Source of the DNA: Hyphomicrobium sp.
GTDB taxonomy: Bacteria; Pseudomonadota; Alphaproteobacteria; Rhizobiales; Hyphomicrobiaceae
DNA length: 64,000 nt
NCBI GenBank assembly: GCA_025351425.1
Contig: JANXVY010000033.1
Location: 52,159 to 116,158 of the forward strand
Reading direction: 5' to 3'
In this document: positions 1 through 8,472 of the stretch, piece after piece
Layout: each line of letters starts with the position of its first letter
Position numbering within the stretch: position 1 is the stretch's first letter
Notes under the pieces: generated by a model
The model's database searches: none
What the model was told of the DNA's origin: nothing
Seen by the model: the letters and a program-made list of their open reading frames with translations, nothing else
Made by a program: the position numbers and the translations under genes

Positions 1-546
1 AAATGTGACAGCCGTCACCAGCGACGCGACGAACCCGATGGAGAGATCGACCACCGGCTCGATGACCAGCCTCACGTCCTCCGCGATCCGGTGTTCGGGT
101 GCAAATTCAGTTCCACGCAAAATATTCAGGCGATAAAATGCCTGTTCGCTCAACCAGGCGCTGATCACGTGCTCGCTCAGCGAGTTGCGCAATGCCACCT
201 GAAGTAGAATTTTGAACAGCGTAGCCGCCATCACGATCGCCGTTGCGGCGAAAACCAGAAGCACAAACATGATTCCAGCGTCTTGAATAAGTGGAATGGA
301 TTTCTGTTCCAGCGCATCGTAGAACGATTTGTTCCAGCGGTTGAGCAAGAATTGCATCAGCACATCTATAAGCGCGAACAAAAACGCACCCACCGTCAAG
401 AACCAAGCATTTTGCGCAGTAACGCCAGTCCAAAACTTGGCCGCCAACACCCAAACCGACTTCAACCGAACACCACTGGGGGATAGCGGACTATTTTCTT
501 GGGTTCGTGGAAATACTTCTGCGACGACATTACCATCCGAAATCAC
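1..546 (-). CDS. ABC transporter, SbmA/BacA-like membrane domain (5' part, cut by window edge)
   Basis: An open frame of 182 codons runs from a GTG at 544-546 to the left edge and continues outside the window. A GAGG ribosome-binding-like stretch lies about 8 bases before the GTG; an in-frame stop lies a few codons further upstream and no ATG is available, so GTG is the best start. The translated protein has a short polar N-terminus and then hydrophobic helices. It ends with EHRIAEDVRLVIEPVVDLS, which matches the conserved stretch of the SbmA/BacA (YddA) family of inner-membrane ABC transporters, where one chain carries membrane and ATPase domains. BacA-type proteins import peptides and affect very-long-chain lipid A modification in rhizobia; the substrate here is not known. 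The ATPase domain would lie to the left, outside the window. Confidence 0.75.
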   Translation of the reverse strand, partial: MISDGNVVAEVFPRTQENSPLSPSGVRLKSVWVLAAKFWTGVTAQNAWFLTVGAFLFALIDVLMQFLLNRWNKSFYDALEQKSIPLIQDAGIMFVLLVFAATAIVMAATLFKILLQVALRNSLSEHVISAWLSEQAFYRLNILRGTEFAPEHRIAEDVRLVIEPVVDLSIGFVASLVTAVTF

Positions 547-1331
547 CAGACCTGCCTCATGCTGCTACATCCATGCATTCGATAGATATCTCAGGTTCAT
601 ATTTGGATGACCATCGCCAATCAGCATCGACTTCGCATTCAAATCGAACTTAGATATTTCACAAACAGCTCCTTCCTCCTTTTATTGAAATATCTGTCCG
701 CCAATATGCGAAAGGCGCTCGACCCGAGCCGAACACACAGCCGCCAGATCTAACCAAAAAACTGAACTAACCATCTGATTTAAATAGAATAATTGAGGAT
801 TTGCGCCTCAAAAGAACTCACCTGCTTTCCTGCCACGACTGTGCCAACCCCACACCTCACCCAGATTCCGTTTATCAAACCAAAAAGCTTGCCACGAAGG
901 CTGCCATCGCGAAGTGCAGCGGCTTCAACGCTGATCGTTCAACAGGTAAAAACAATCCAACTCAGCCCCGCGGATCGGCCATTCCAATCTAAAGTCAACA
1001 GCCGCCGATAAATCTATTTTGGCGCCTATCACCAAGCCCGACGTCACACCTGGGCACGACCAAAAGACCAAACTTAACGCTCGACTAAGCCTACAGTTCC
1101 CCCCGGAGCTGCTGTCGCACTAGTTTATTCTACACGAAGGCTGCGTTTCGCGCGCGACTCAACCTCAGAAAAATATAATTGAGAAATATAATGCATTATC
1201 CCTCCTACATCGCGAGGGAACTCGTACAGATAGCTCCGCAAACAGATACTCAAACTCGGGCGCTTTTCTCCAGCGTCCGCAATTGCGCTCGTTGCCTGAC
1301 CCGTGTGCCATTACGGCCACGCGAACCGTCC
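547..1331. other. AT-richer intergenic region without a supported gene
   Basis: About 790 bases lie between the divergent BacA-like gene and the ExbD gene. Base composition is visibly richer in A and T than the flanking genes, and the short open frames here have no ribosome-binding site or recognisable protein pattern. It should hold the promoters of both flanking genes. The composition may mark an old insertion or deletion boundary. Confidence 0.5.
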
Positions 1332-1360
1332 ATTCATAAAATATTCACAACCCTGTCACG
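1332..1360 (+). promoter_or_regulatory. Pho-box-like triple 11-bp repeat
   Basis: Three units spaced exactly 11 bases apart read ATTCATA (1332-1338), ATTCACA (1343-1349) and TGTCACG (1354-1360), with AT-rich or CCC spacers of 4 bases between them. PhoB sites are direct repeats of about 7 bases related to CTGTCAT with 4-base spacers. The core TCA is in phase in all three units, but only the last has the full TGTCA core. The site lies 59 bases before the ExbD start. PhoB control is an inference. Confidence 0.4.
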
Positions 1361-1418
1361 CAGGCGCTGTTTGACTTGGCCCCGTGAACAGGGGAGTTCG
1401 GAGGAATCCGGAAGCGTA

Positions 1419-1871
1419 ATGAGAGCTTGGCCAGTAAAAGAAAAGCGGCAGGCACGCATCGAGATCATTCCGATGATCGATGTGATGATGTTTTTGCTCG
1501 TCTTTTTCGTGCTGATCTCGATCAACGTGCTGCCGGCACTCGGCCTGCGGATCAAGCCGCCAACTTCCACGAATTCAGATCGCATCGTCGAAAAAACCCG
1601 CCTGACCGTCGGCATCGATCACGACGGCAAGACGTTCCTCGACGGCAAACCCATCACGTTGCCCGAGCTCCCCGAGCGCCTGAAAGCCGCGGTCGAGCCT
1701 GGCAAGCAACTGTCCGTCGTCATTGCTGGCGACGGTGAATCTTCGCTGCAGACCCTGGTCGATGTCATGGAAGCGATGAAATCTGCAGGCGTTTCCAGCA
1801 CCCAGATCGTAACCAAGCCAGTTCCGATGTCAGCTCCGGCGGTCCCGGCCGCCCCGGCAAAGGGGCCTTGA
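1419..1871 (+). CDS. exbD: ExbD/TolR-type energy transducer
   Basis: This 150-residue protein has a short basic cytoplasmic N-terminus, one membrane helix at about residues 15-40 and a periplasmic domain. The helix begins with IPMIDVMMFLLVFFVL, which carries the membrane aspartate that is essential for proton coupling in ExbD and TolR. The ATG at 1419 is preceded by GGAGGA and GGAAG. The frame stays open upstream to 1179, but that extension has no family resemblance and the family starts just before the helix. It is the first gene of a co-directional run, with tonB starting 6 bases after its stop. With ExbB it would power TonB-driven transport through the receptor encoded two genes downstream. 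The C-terminus ends in an Ala/Pro-rich tail. Confidence 0.9.
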   Translation: MRAWPVKEKRQARIEIIPMIDVMMFLLVFFVLISINVLPALGLRIKPPTSTNSDRIVEKTRLTVGIDHDGKTFLDGKPITLPELPERLKAAVEPGKQLSVVIAGDGESSLQTLVDVMEAMKSAGVSSTQIVTKPVPMSAPAVPAAPAKGP

Positions 1872-1876
1872 CGTGA

Positions 1877-2482
1877 ATGACGGAACGATCAGAAATTCTG
1901 AGCAATTTGGCGGGCCTGGCCGTCGCGGGCCTTGTGATGTGGCAGCTCATGACACCGGCTGCGCAATCTGCGGGACCAGGCGGCGCAGCACCTCCGGGCG
2001 AGCCGATGACCATCGACACCACCCCGCCCGAGCCCGAGCCGCCTCCCCCGCCGCCAGAGCCCACGCCGCCTGTGGAGCCTCCTCCACCGCCCCCGGCGCC
2101 GCCCATGGAGGAGCCCAAGCCCGAAGAGCCGCCCAAGCCGGACGAAAAAGCCGAGTTCAAACCGATCGCGGAAGAAGGCGAGCGGCCACCGCCACCGCCT
2201 CCGCGGCCCGTTTCGGAGGAGGCCGCCGCCAAGTTCCGCACCTGCTTGCAAAAGCACATGGCCTACCCCTCCACCAAGGAGGCCTTGAAAAAGCGGCCGA
2301 AAGGCAAAGTCATCGTGAGGGCCGTTGTTTCGCCGGAAGGAGTGACGAGCCACGAAATCACGACCTCTTCGGGATCGCCGATCCTCGATACCGCGGCGGT
2401 CACCACGCTCCTCAAGTCCGGTTGCGGCTTGTTGGGCGAATCCGGCTCCGTCGTCGGAACCTTCGATTATGGCACTGAATGA
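1877..2482 (+). CDS. tonB: TonB-family energy-transducing protein
   Basis: This 201-residue protein has one N-terminal membrane helix (about residues 8-30), a long periplasmic Pro/Glu-rich stretch (about 40-110) and a globular TonB C-terminal domain that includes GKVIVRAVVSPEGVTS. The order anchor, proline-rich spacer and C-terminal domain is diagnostic of TonB, which links the ExbBD proton motor to outer-membrane receptors. The C-terminal domain contains two cysteines (FRTCLQK and SGCGLL), which could form a disulphide. It starts 6 bases after exbD and precedes the receptor gene by 90 bases. It is probably dedicated to that receptor, since all four components lie together. Confidence 0.88.
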   Translation: MTERSEILSNLAGLAVAGLVMWQLMTPAAQSAGPGGAAPPGEPMTIDTTPPEPEPPPPPPEPTPPVEPPPPPPAPPMEEPKPEEPPKPDEKAEFKPIAEEGERPPPPPPRPVSEEAAAKFRTCLQKHMAYPSTKEALKKRPKGKVIVRAVVSPEGVTSHEITTSSGSPILDTAAVTTLLKSGCGLLGESGSVVGTFDYGTE

Positions 2483-2572
2483 TCACTGAATTCCCGGCCC
2501 AGCACCGAAGTTGGGGTGCGCCGGGCGAATGCAACACGGGGCATTAGAAAAAGAGTATCTGGGGTAAGTATC

Positions 2573-5467
2573 ATGCACATGCGTAGTTTCGTTTTCACTT
2601 TGTTGGCGAGCACCGCGCTCACGAGCGTCGCCATGGCTCAAACGCCTCCGCCAGCACCGGCAGCTCCCACCGCTGATCCGACCACAAAACCCGTGGCACC
2701 TGTTGCCGCGCCTACCGCTCCAGTCTCAGCCCCGGCCGCCACCACCGCTCCTGCTCCCGCAGCCACTTCGGCGCCTGTTACGGCTCCCAAGCCTGCCGCA
2801 GCTGCTCCCGTAACGGCTCCCGCCGCGCCCAAGCCTGCCGCTGCAGCCCCTCAGGCCGCGCCTGCACCCAAGCCGGCAGCCGCAGCCGCTGCACCCGTTG
2901 ATTTCGGCACGGTTTCCGTCAAGGTTCCCGACGCTCCCAAGCCCGCACCGGCCCTCGTGCAGTCCGGCATGACCGCCTCGCCGACCGACTACGCGGTCGC
3001 GACTGAAAAGAAGTCGGCTCCCGCCGCGCCTGCGGCCGCAGCACCTGGAACCCCGGCCGGCACTGCAGCCCCCGGCGCGGCCGCTGGCCCTGGCAACACG
3101 GGCCGTCCCACCTCTCTGGGCGGCGTCACCGGCCAGGACATTGGCGGTGGCTACATGATCAAGGAAGAAGCCAAGAAATCCCGCTCGACCGTCACCCGCG
3201 ACGCCATCGACAAGCTCGGCCCGACCGCCAACCCCTACCAGCTGATCAACCTGCTGCCCGGCGTCGTCCAGTCGTCAACGGACAACGATGGCCTCAACGG
3301 CGGCAACATCAAGTTGCGCGGCTTCAACTCGGATAAGATCGGCCTCACGATCGAAGGGATGCCGGTCAACGACTCGGGCAGCTACTCACTGTTCCCGCAG
3401 GAATACCTGGACGCCGAGAACATCGGCCAGATCTCGATCTCGCAGGGCTCGCCCGAACTCGACAGCCCACACATCGGCTCGACCGGTGGCGTGATCAACA
3501 TCTACGGCATCGACCCTTCGAAGACCGCTGGCGCGTTGGTCGATTTCTCCTACGGCTCGCATGACACCATGCGCGAATTCGTCCGCCTCAACTCGGGCCA
3601 GGTGGGCGCCGTGCGCGCCTTCCTCAGCTACTCGAACTACAACGCCGACCATTGGGGTGGAAACCCCGGCGAAAACGACCGCCAGCACCTCGACTTCAAG
3701 ATTGTCGGCGACATCAGCCCCGGCAACACGGTCCGCTTTGCGGCGATCTATAACCAGGCCGAGAACACATTCTATCCCAATCCCTCGAAGAAGCAGTTCG
3801 ACCAGTATGCGGATGTCAAATATCTCTCCGCGCTGCCGAGCACCTTCTTCAAGACCACCTCGCCAATCGACCAGAGCGCCAACAATGCGTTCAACTTCTA
3901 CAAGTATCGCGTCAACCCGTTCCGCAACTTGATCCTGAGCGCGCCGTCGAACTTCACGCTCTCGCCCAACCTCAAGTTCGATACCGTTCCCTACTACTGG
4001 TACGGGTTTGGCAGTGGCGGCGGCACCGCCACCATGAACGAAGCAGGCATGTTCTGGGGCAACCTCAAGGTCACCAACGTCAACTACGGTGGCACCAGCG
4101 CCTTGAGCGACAAGATCCTCTATTACAACCCCTCGATCACGCAGACCTTCCGTCCCGGCGTCGTGAACAAATTCACCTACGCCATGGGCGACCACAAGAT
4201 TATCGCGGGTCACTGGTTCGAATACGCCTATCACAAACAGACCGCACCGTACGTTCCTCTGAACGCCGATGGCACGGTCCAGGATAACTTCGCCGAGAGC
4301 AATCAGTTCTCCCTGCCCTCCGGCTCGACCTGCAACCTGTTTACGCCTGCCGGCGGCGTCGGCGCGGCCACCGCTTGCCCAGCCGGAGCCATGCAGCGCC
4401 GCGACCAGCTGACGGTCACTACCACCAACGCCGTATTCATCGGCGACTCCTGGAAAATCTCGAAGGACATGACGGCCGACTTCGGCGTCAAGCAGCTTTG
4501 GGTCAACCGCGCCGTCAACAACTACATGCCAGGCTCAAACCCGGCTCAAAACGAACTGAACGACACGGCAACGCTGCCGACGGCAGCTCTGAACTACAAG
4601 CTGAACGAAGCCAACACGGTGTTCGGCAGCTTCAATACGACGTTCCGCACGGCCCCGAACTTCACCTTGCTGCAGAGCTTCTCGAATTCGAACGGCTCGA
4701 TCACCTCGCCAAACGTGCCGCCTCCGGAAAAGGGCCTGGTCTTCGAACTCGGCCACCGCTTCCAGAATGGCTTGCTGGCCACCTCGGTGACCGGCTTCTA
4801 TGGCAAGTACGAAAACTACCAGCAGTCCACCAACATCGTCGACCCGAGCAACCCGACCGGCACGTCGACTACGTCCACAACGATCAATGCCGGCGGCGTG
4901 ATCAACTACGGCGTCGATGCGGAAATCGGCACCTCGCCGATCTACAATTTCCGCCCCTATATCTCGGGTGAACTGCTGCACACGGAACTGCAGGACAACC
5001 TGCGCGCAGACGGCACTGTGACCACAATTGTCAACGGCAAGTCGGTAACGACGGTCGTCCACGACTATCTGCCGACCAAAGGCAAAAAGCTCGCTGGCGC
5101 CCCCGACTACTCGATGGGCTTTGGTCTCGATTATGACAACGGCCGCTTCTTCGCTAATGCCAACTACAAGTTTATGGCCGGCGAACAGGCCTCGCTCATG
5201 AACGACGAGCAGATGCACGCCCATGGCCGCCTCAACCTCGGCTTCGGCTACCGGTTCCCCGATTTCGCGCAGCTGAAACAGCCTGAAATCAAGATCAACC
5301 TCTACAACGTCTTGAATGCGCGGCAGCTGACGGGCGTCAACAGCGTCCAGCAGAATACGCTGGCGACCACGGGCGTTCTCGGCAGCACCATCGCTCCCTC
5401 GGGCACGGCGAACTACTACCAGGGCCAGGATTTCTCCTTCCTCGTCACCTTGCGCGCCGGCCTCTAA
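2573..5467 (+). CDS. TonB-dependent outer-membrane receptor with long Ala/Pro-rich N-terminus
   Basis: From the ATG at 2573 the protein has 964 residues. It has a signal peptide (about 1-22, ending SVAMAQ), then about 150 residues dominated by Ala, Pro, Thr and Lys. The plug domain starts near residue 195: KKSRSTVTRDAIDKLGPTAN, then LLPGV, IKLRGFNSD and LTIEGMPVNDSGSYSLFPQE. A large beta-barrel follows, ending in aromatic/hydrophobic strands. The plug resembles receptors that import siderophores and other scarce compounds; the ligand cannot be read from sequence. Its neighbours are exbD, tonB, exbB and the cyclic-nucleotide phosphodiesterase CpdB, which suggests a nucleotide or phosphorylated ligand. 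The frame extends upstream to 2516, but the signal peptide fixes the start at 2573 or 2579. The low-complexity N-terminal extension is unusual. Confidence 0.9.
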   Translation: MHMRSFVFTLLASTALTSVAMAQTPPPAPAAPTADPTTKPVAPVAAPTAPVSAPAATTAPAPAATSAPVTAPKPAAAAPVTAPAAPKPAAAAPQAAPAPKPAAAAAAPVDFGTVSVKVPDAPKPAPALVQSGMTASPTDYAVATEKKSAPAAPAAAAPGTPAGTAAPGAAAGPGNTGRPTSLGGVTGQDIGGGYMIKEEAKKSRSTVTRDAIDKLGPTANPYQLINLLPGVVQSSTDNDGLNGGNIKLRGFNSDKIGLTIEGMPVNDSGSYSLFPQEYLDAENIGQISISQGSPELDSPHIGSTGGVINIYGIDPSKTAGALVDFSYGSHDTMREFVRLNSGQVGAVRAFLSYSNYNADHWGGNPGENDRQHLDFKIVGDISPGNTVRFAAIYNQAENTFYPNPSKKQFDQYADVKYLSALPSTFFKTTSPIDQSANNAFNFYKYRVNPFRNLILSAPSNFTLSPNLKFDTVPYYWYGFGSGGGTATMNEAGMFWGNLKVTNVNYGGTSALSDKILYYNPSITQTFRPGVVNKFTYAMGDHKIIAGHWFEYAYHKQTAPYVPLNADGTVQDNFAESNQFSLPSGSTCNLFTPAGGVGAATACPAGAMQRRDQLTVTTTNAVFIGDSWKISKDMTADFGVKQLWVNRAVNNYMPGSNPAQNELNDTATLPTAALNYKLNEANTVFGSFNTTFRTAPNFTLLQSFSNSNGSITSPNVPPPEKGLVFELGHRFQNGLLATSVTGFYGKYENYQQSTNIVDPSNPTGTSTTSTTINAGGVINYGVDAEIGTSPIYNFRPYISGELLHTELQDNLRADGTVTTIVNGKSVTTVVHDYLPTKGKKLAGAPDYSMGFGLDYDNGRFFANANYKFMAGEQASLMNDEQMHAHGRLNLGFGYRFPDFAQLKQPEIKINLYNVLNARQLTGVNSVQQNTLATTGVLGSTIAPSGTANYYQGQDFSFLVTLRAGL

Positions 5468-5489
5468 TACGAACCTAGGACTGACCTCG

Positions 5490-6158
5490 ATGATGACGAA
5501 CCTCGACACCGCCTATTTTCACCACGTCTGCATCAACGTGCTCTATGGCATGGCGGCCCTGTTGACGTTCGTCATCGTCGAGCGGCTCATCTACTACGTG
5601 CTGCTCAACCTGCGCGCGGCAAGCCTCGTTGCCGTGATCAACGGCAACAACGCCCCTAACGCGCAAAAGGTCCTCGCCCGCCGCGATCTGCTGTCGGCGA
5701 GCTTGGCCAAATACCTCGCAGCTGTCCGCGAACACGCCCTCAGCCGCAACGCTCTCGAAGACCTCTCGGCAGCCCTGTTCATTCGCGTCGATAGCCGCAT
5801 CAACGCCCGCCTCTGGCTGCTCGACACCATCGTGACAGCGGCCCCCTTGCTGGGTCTGCTCGGCACGATCCTCGGCATCATGGACACCTTCAACGCACTG
5901 TCCGCCGGAGGCATTTCCGATCCTGCCGCCGTCAGCCGCGGCATCGCCTCCGCACTGATCGCGACCGCCATTGGCATCGGCGTCGCTCTTTTCGGCTTGC
6001 TCGGCCACAATATCCTGCACCGGTATTCCGACCACCTTACCGATGACTTCAAGCGCCTGATCCTGTCGGCCGAAGCCTATCTCCATCAGAGCAGCCGCCA
6101 GACCGCCACGCCCCAGCAGCCCCCGATCGGCGCCTCCGCCGCCATGCGGGCGGCGTAA
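5490..6158 (+). CDS. exbB: ExbB/TolQ/MotA-family proton channel
   Basis: The 222-residue protein has the three-helix layout of ExbB: a first helix near residues 15-38, then a cytoplasmic region, then two helices at about 105-135 (LWLLDTIVTAAPLLGLLGTI) and 150-175 (ALIATAIGIGVALFGLLGHN). The last two helices match the conserved MotA/TolQ/ExbB core, including the TAAPLLGLLGTILGIM motif. ExbB forms the proton channel with ExbD and drives TonB. The gene begins 22 bases after the receptor gene and ends 5 bases before cpdB, so it is almost certainly in the same transcript. exbB and exbD are split by tonB and the receptor, which differs from the more common adjacent exbB-exbD order. Confidence 0.9.
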   Translation: MMTNLDTAYFHHVCINVLYGMAALLTFVIVERLIYYVLLNLRAASLVAVINGNNAPNAQKVLARRDLLSASLAKYLAAVREHALSRNALEDLSAALFIRVDSRINARLWLLDTIVTAAPLLGLLGTILGIMDTFNALSAGGISDPAAVSRGIASALIATAIGIGVALFGLLGHNILHRYSDHLTDDFKRLILSAEAYLHQSSRQTATPQQPPIGASAAMRAA

Positions 6159-6163
6159 TCGCA

Positions 6164-8110
6164 ATGGCGACGAAGCTCTCGCGCCGCACGGTCCTCGGCA
6201 CAGCCGGCGCGCTGGCCGGCAGCACAGCGCTCGGCCTCACGACCGCCAGCGGCGAAGGCGAGGCCCCCCGCATCGAATTGCGGCTACTGGAAACATCCGA
6301 CCTGCACATGTTCGTGCTCGACTGGGACTATTATCACGCCAAGCTCGACCCCACCGTCGGCTTCTCGAACGTCGCAACCCTGATCCGCAAGGCCCGCTCC
6401 GAGGCCGCCAATACCCTGCTGTTCGATAATGGCGATTTTCTCCAGGGCAATCCGCTGGCCGACTACGTCGCCCACCAGCCAGCTCCCTCCGCCGCAAATA
6501 TCCACCCGATCATCGCCCTGATGACCGACTTGGGTTACGACGCCATCGGCCTTGGCAATCACGAATTCAATTACGGCCTCGAGTTCCTCGAAAACACCCT
6601 CGCAGGCGCCCCGTTTCCCGTCGTTTGCGCCAACGTAGCCCGCGCGGGCGGCGCCCCTTTTCTGCCGCCCCACGCCATCCTCACCCGCACGCTCAAGGAC
6701 ACAGCCGGCAGCGAACAGCAGCTCCGCATCGGCGTCATCGGTTTCGTCCCGCCCCAGATCATGATGTGGGACAAGGCCAGGCTCGACGGCAAGCTGGAAA
6801 CCTCCGACATCGTCCTCGCGGCCAAAAAACTAGTGCCCGAGCTGCGCGCGAAATGCGACGTGCTGGTCGCCCTCTGCCACGCCGGCATCAACGCCGACCC
6901 CTGGGTGGAAGGCATGGAGAATGCGGCCCTTCACCTTGCCGCGGTGCCGGGCTTCGACCTCATCTTGACAGGCCATTCCCACCGCGTCTTCCCTGGCCCC
7001 AAGTATGCCGGCCGCGAGGGCGTCGATGCGGTCGCCGGCCGCCTCAACGGCGTGCCCGCCATCATGCCCGGATTCTGGGGCAGCCACCTCGGCCTGGCCG
7101 ACCTCACCTTGAAACGCGACGGCGACCGCTGGAGCGTTGAAAAAGCCAGCGTCGAAACCCGCCCCATCTACAAGCGCGACCAAGGTAAGGTCGAGCCGTT
7201 GGCCGCGCGCGACGCAGCCGTTGCCGCCCGCATTATGAGCGCCCACGACGCAACCGTCGCCTGGGTCGAAGAGCCCGTCGGCAGCACGGATGGGCCCTTG
7301 CACAGCTATTTCTGCTGGGCTGGCTTCGACCCCCCGACCGCGCTCGTCAACGCCGCCCAGACCTGGTACGCACGTCCGCTACTCGCCGGCACTCCGTTTG
7401 CCGGCCTTCCCCTGCTCTCGTCCTCGTCGCTGTTTCGGGCGGGCTATACCCCTGACAGCTTCATTGATATCGCACCGGGGAAAACCTCCCTGCGTCAGGT
7501 CGCAGACCTTTACATCTACTCGTCCAACGCCGTCACAGCGCTCAAGGTCACCGGCGCGCAAATTCACGAGTGGCTTGAATATTCGGCGCGCGCCTTCAAC
7601 ACGATAGACCCCGCCCAGACCGCGCCTCAAGCCCTCGTCGATAAACGCATCCCGTCCTACAATTTCGACATTATCTCGGGGCTCGAATACCGCATCGACG
7701 TCACCCGGCCTGCCCGTTATGACGGCAAGGGCCAGCTTTCAGCCCAGAATCGCCGGATCCTCGATCTCCGCTTCGAGGGTGCGCCGATCGACCCGGCCCG
7801 CGAATTCGTGGTCGTGACCAACAACCACCGCGCCGACAGTCGCGGGTCGATCGCAGCGTTGGCTGCGTGCCCCATCGTTCTGCGCGCGCCCGATACCAAT
7901 CAGGACGCGGTCGTGCGCTACTTCAAATCGCAGCCAACCGTCGCCGCGCAGCACGCCTTCCCCTGGTCGTTTGCACAAACCGGCCGCCCTGCAACGGTCT
8001 ATTTCGATAGCGGTATGGCAGCCCCCGACCACATCGCTGGCCGCCCCGGCCTCGCGCTCTTAGGCCCGGGCGAACCCGGCTACACCCGCATCGGCCTGAC
8101 CCTGGCCTGA
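6164..8110 (+). CDS. cpdB: Tat-exported 2',3'-cyclic-nucleotide phosphodiesterase / 3'-nucleotidase
   Basis: The 648-residue protein (E. coli CpdB has 647) begins with a twin-arginine signal, SRRTVLG (Arg7-Arg8) and a hydrophobic stretch, so it should be exported folded to the periplasm. The N-terminal metallophosphatase domain shows the metal-binding motifs ETSDLHMFVLDWDYY, DNGDFLQGNP, GLGNHEFNYG and LTGHSHRVFPG. The C-terminal half is the 5'-nucleotidase substrate-binding domain. The SDLHM...DYY pattern is closer to CpdB than to UshA. CpdB hydrolyses 2',3'-cyclic nucleotides and 3'-nucleotides to nucleoside and phosphate. It closes the exbD-tonB-receptor-exbB run, 5 bases after exbB. A Pho-box-like site heads the run, and a secreted RNase T2 that would supply its substrate is encoded at 51782-52582. 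Confidence 0.88.
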   Translation: MATKLSRRTVLGTAGALAGSTALGLTTASGEGEAPRIELRLLETSDLHMFVLDWDYYHAKLDPTVGFSNVATLIRKARSEAANTLLFDNGDFLQGNPLADYVAHQPAPSAANIHPIIALMTDLGYDAIGLGNHEFNYGLEFLENTLAGAPFPVVCANVARAGGAPFLPPHAILTRTLKDTAGSEQQLRIGVIGFVPPQIMMWDKARLDGKLETSDIVLAAKKLVPELRAKCDVLVALCHAGINADPWVEGMENAALHLAAVPGFDLILTGHSHRVFPGPKYAGREGVDAVAGRLNGVPAIMPGFWGSHLGLADLTLKRDGDRWSVEKASVETRPIYKRDQGKVEPLAARDAAVAARIMSAHDATVAWVEEPVGSTDGPLHSYFCWAGFDPPTALVNAAQTWYARPLLAGTPFAGLPLLSSSSLFRAGYTPDSFIDIAPGKTSLRQVADLYIYSSNAVTALKVTGAQIHEWLEYSARAFNTIDPAQTAPQALVDKRIPSYNFDIISGLEYRIDVTRPARYDGKGQLSAQNRRILDLRFEGAPIDPAREFVVVTNNHRADSRGSIAALAACPIVLRAPDTNQDAVVRYFKSQPTVAAQHAFPWSFAQTGRPATVYFDSGMAAPDHIAGRPGLALLGPGEPGYTRIGLTLA

Positions 8111-8150
8111 TGCAGCCAGCAGCCCTCGCCCGAGCCTGACCAGCATAAAG

Positions 8151-8471
8151 CCGCGTCAGCGGCGCTGAAGCAACGCGAAGCCGGCCATGCTTGTCCGGCC
8201 CGCCCGCAGCACGACTAACCCGTGAGGCCCCACCGAACACCAACAGGACAGTTTAGCCTTCGGACCGCAGGTCCAGGGAGCGGAGCGACCCGCGGGCATG
8301 CCCGCGCCCCGGCCGGAGCGCGTCCCTGTGGAGCAAGGCGAGCACCGAGCGCGCGTGCGAGCCCACCTAACGCCTACAGAACAGTTTAGCCTTCGGACCG
8401 CAGGTCCGGGGAGCAAGGCGACCCGGCGATCGTTCGCCGCCCCGCCGGAGCGCCTCAGCGCGTGAGGCACA
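8151..8471. repeat. Cluster of GC-rich palindromic repeat units between cpdB and tadG-like gene
   Basis: About 360 bases between convergent genes carry at least three related units. A 27-base stretch is identical at 8248-8274 and 8381-8407 and holds the hairpin GGACC-GCA-GGTCC. Further hairpins include CGCGGGCATGCCCGCG near 8291. Units end in a shared 3' module of the form CCGGAGCGC..AGCGCGTGAGGC(C)AC, seen at about 8208-8232 (variant) and 8443-8471. The same module recurs at 10384-10416, 15141-15169 and 32481-32513. No coding potential is seen. The hairpins may also end transcription from both sides. Confidence 0.7.
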
Positions 8472-8472
8472 A

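Noticed and set aside
793..1011. Short open frames in the 547-1331 gap
   Set aside because: No ribosome-binding site, no plausible protein composition, overlapping frames of equal quality.
1179..1418. N-terminal extension of ExbD from an earlier ATG
   Set aside because: The extra 80 residues have no resemblance to ExbD, and the Pho-box-like site and a strong ribosome site lie inside it.
8110..8472. A small gene between cpdB and the first tadG-like gene
   Set aside because: The open frames there are made of palindromic repeat sequence and have no start signals.
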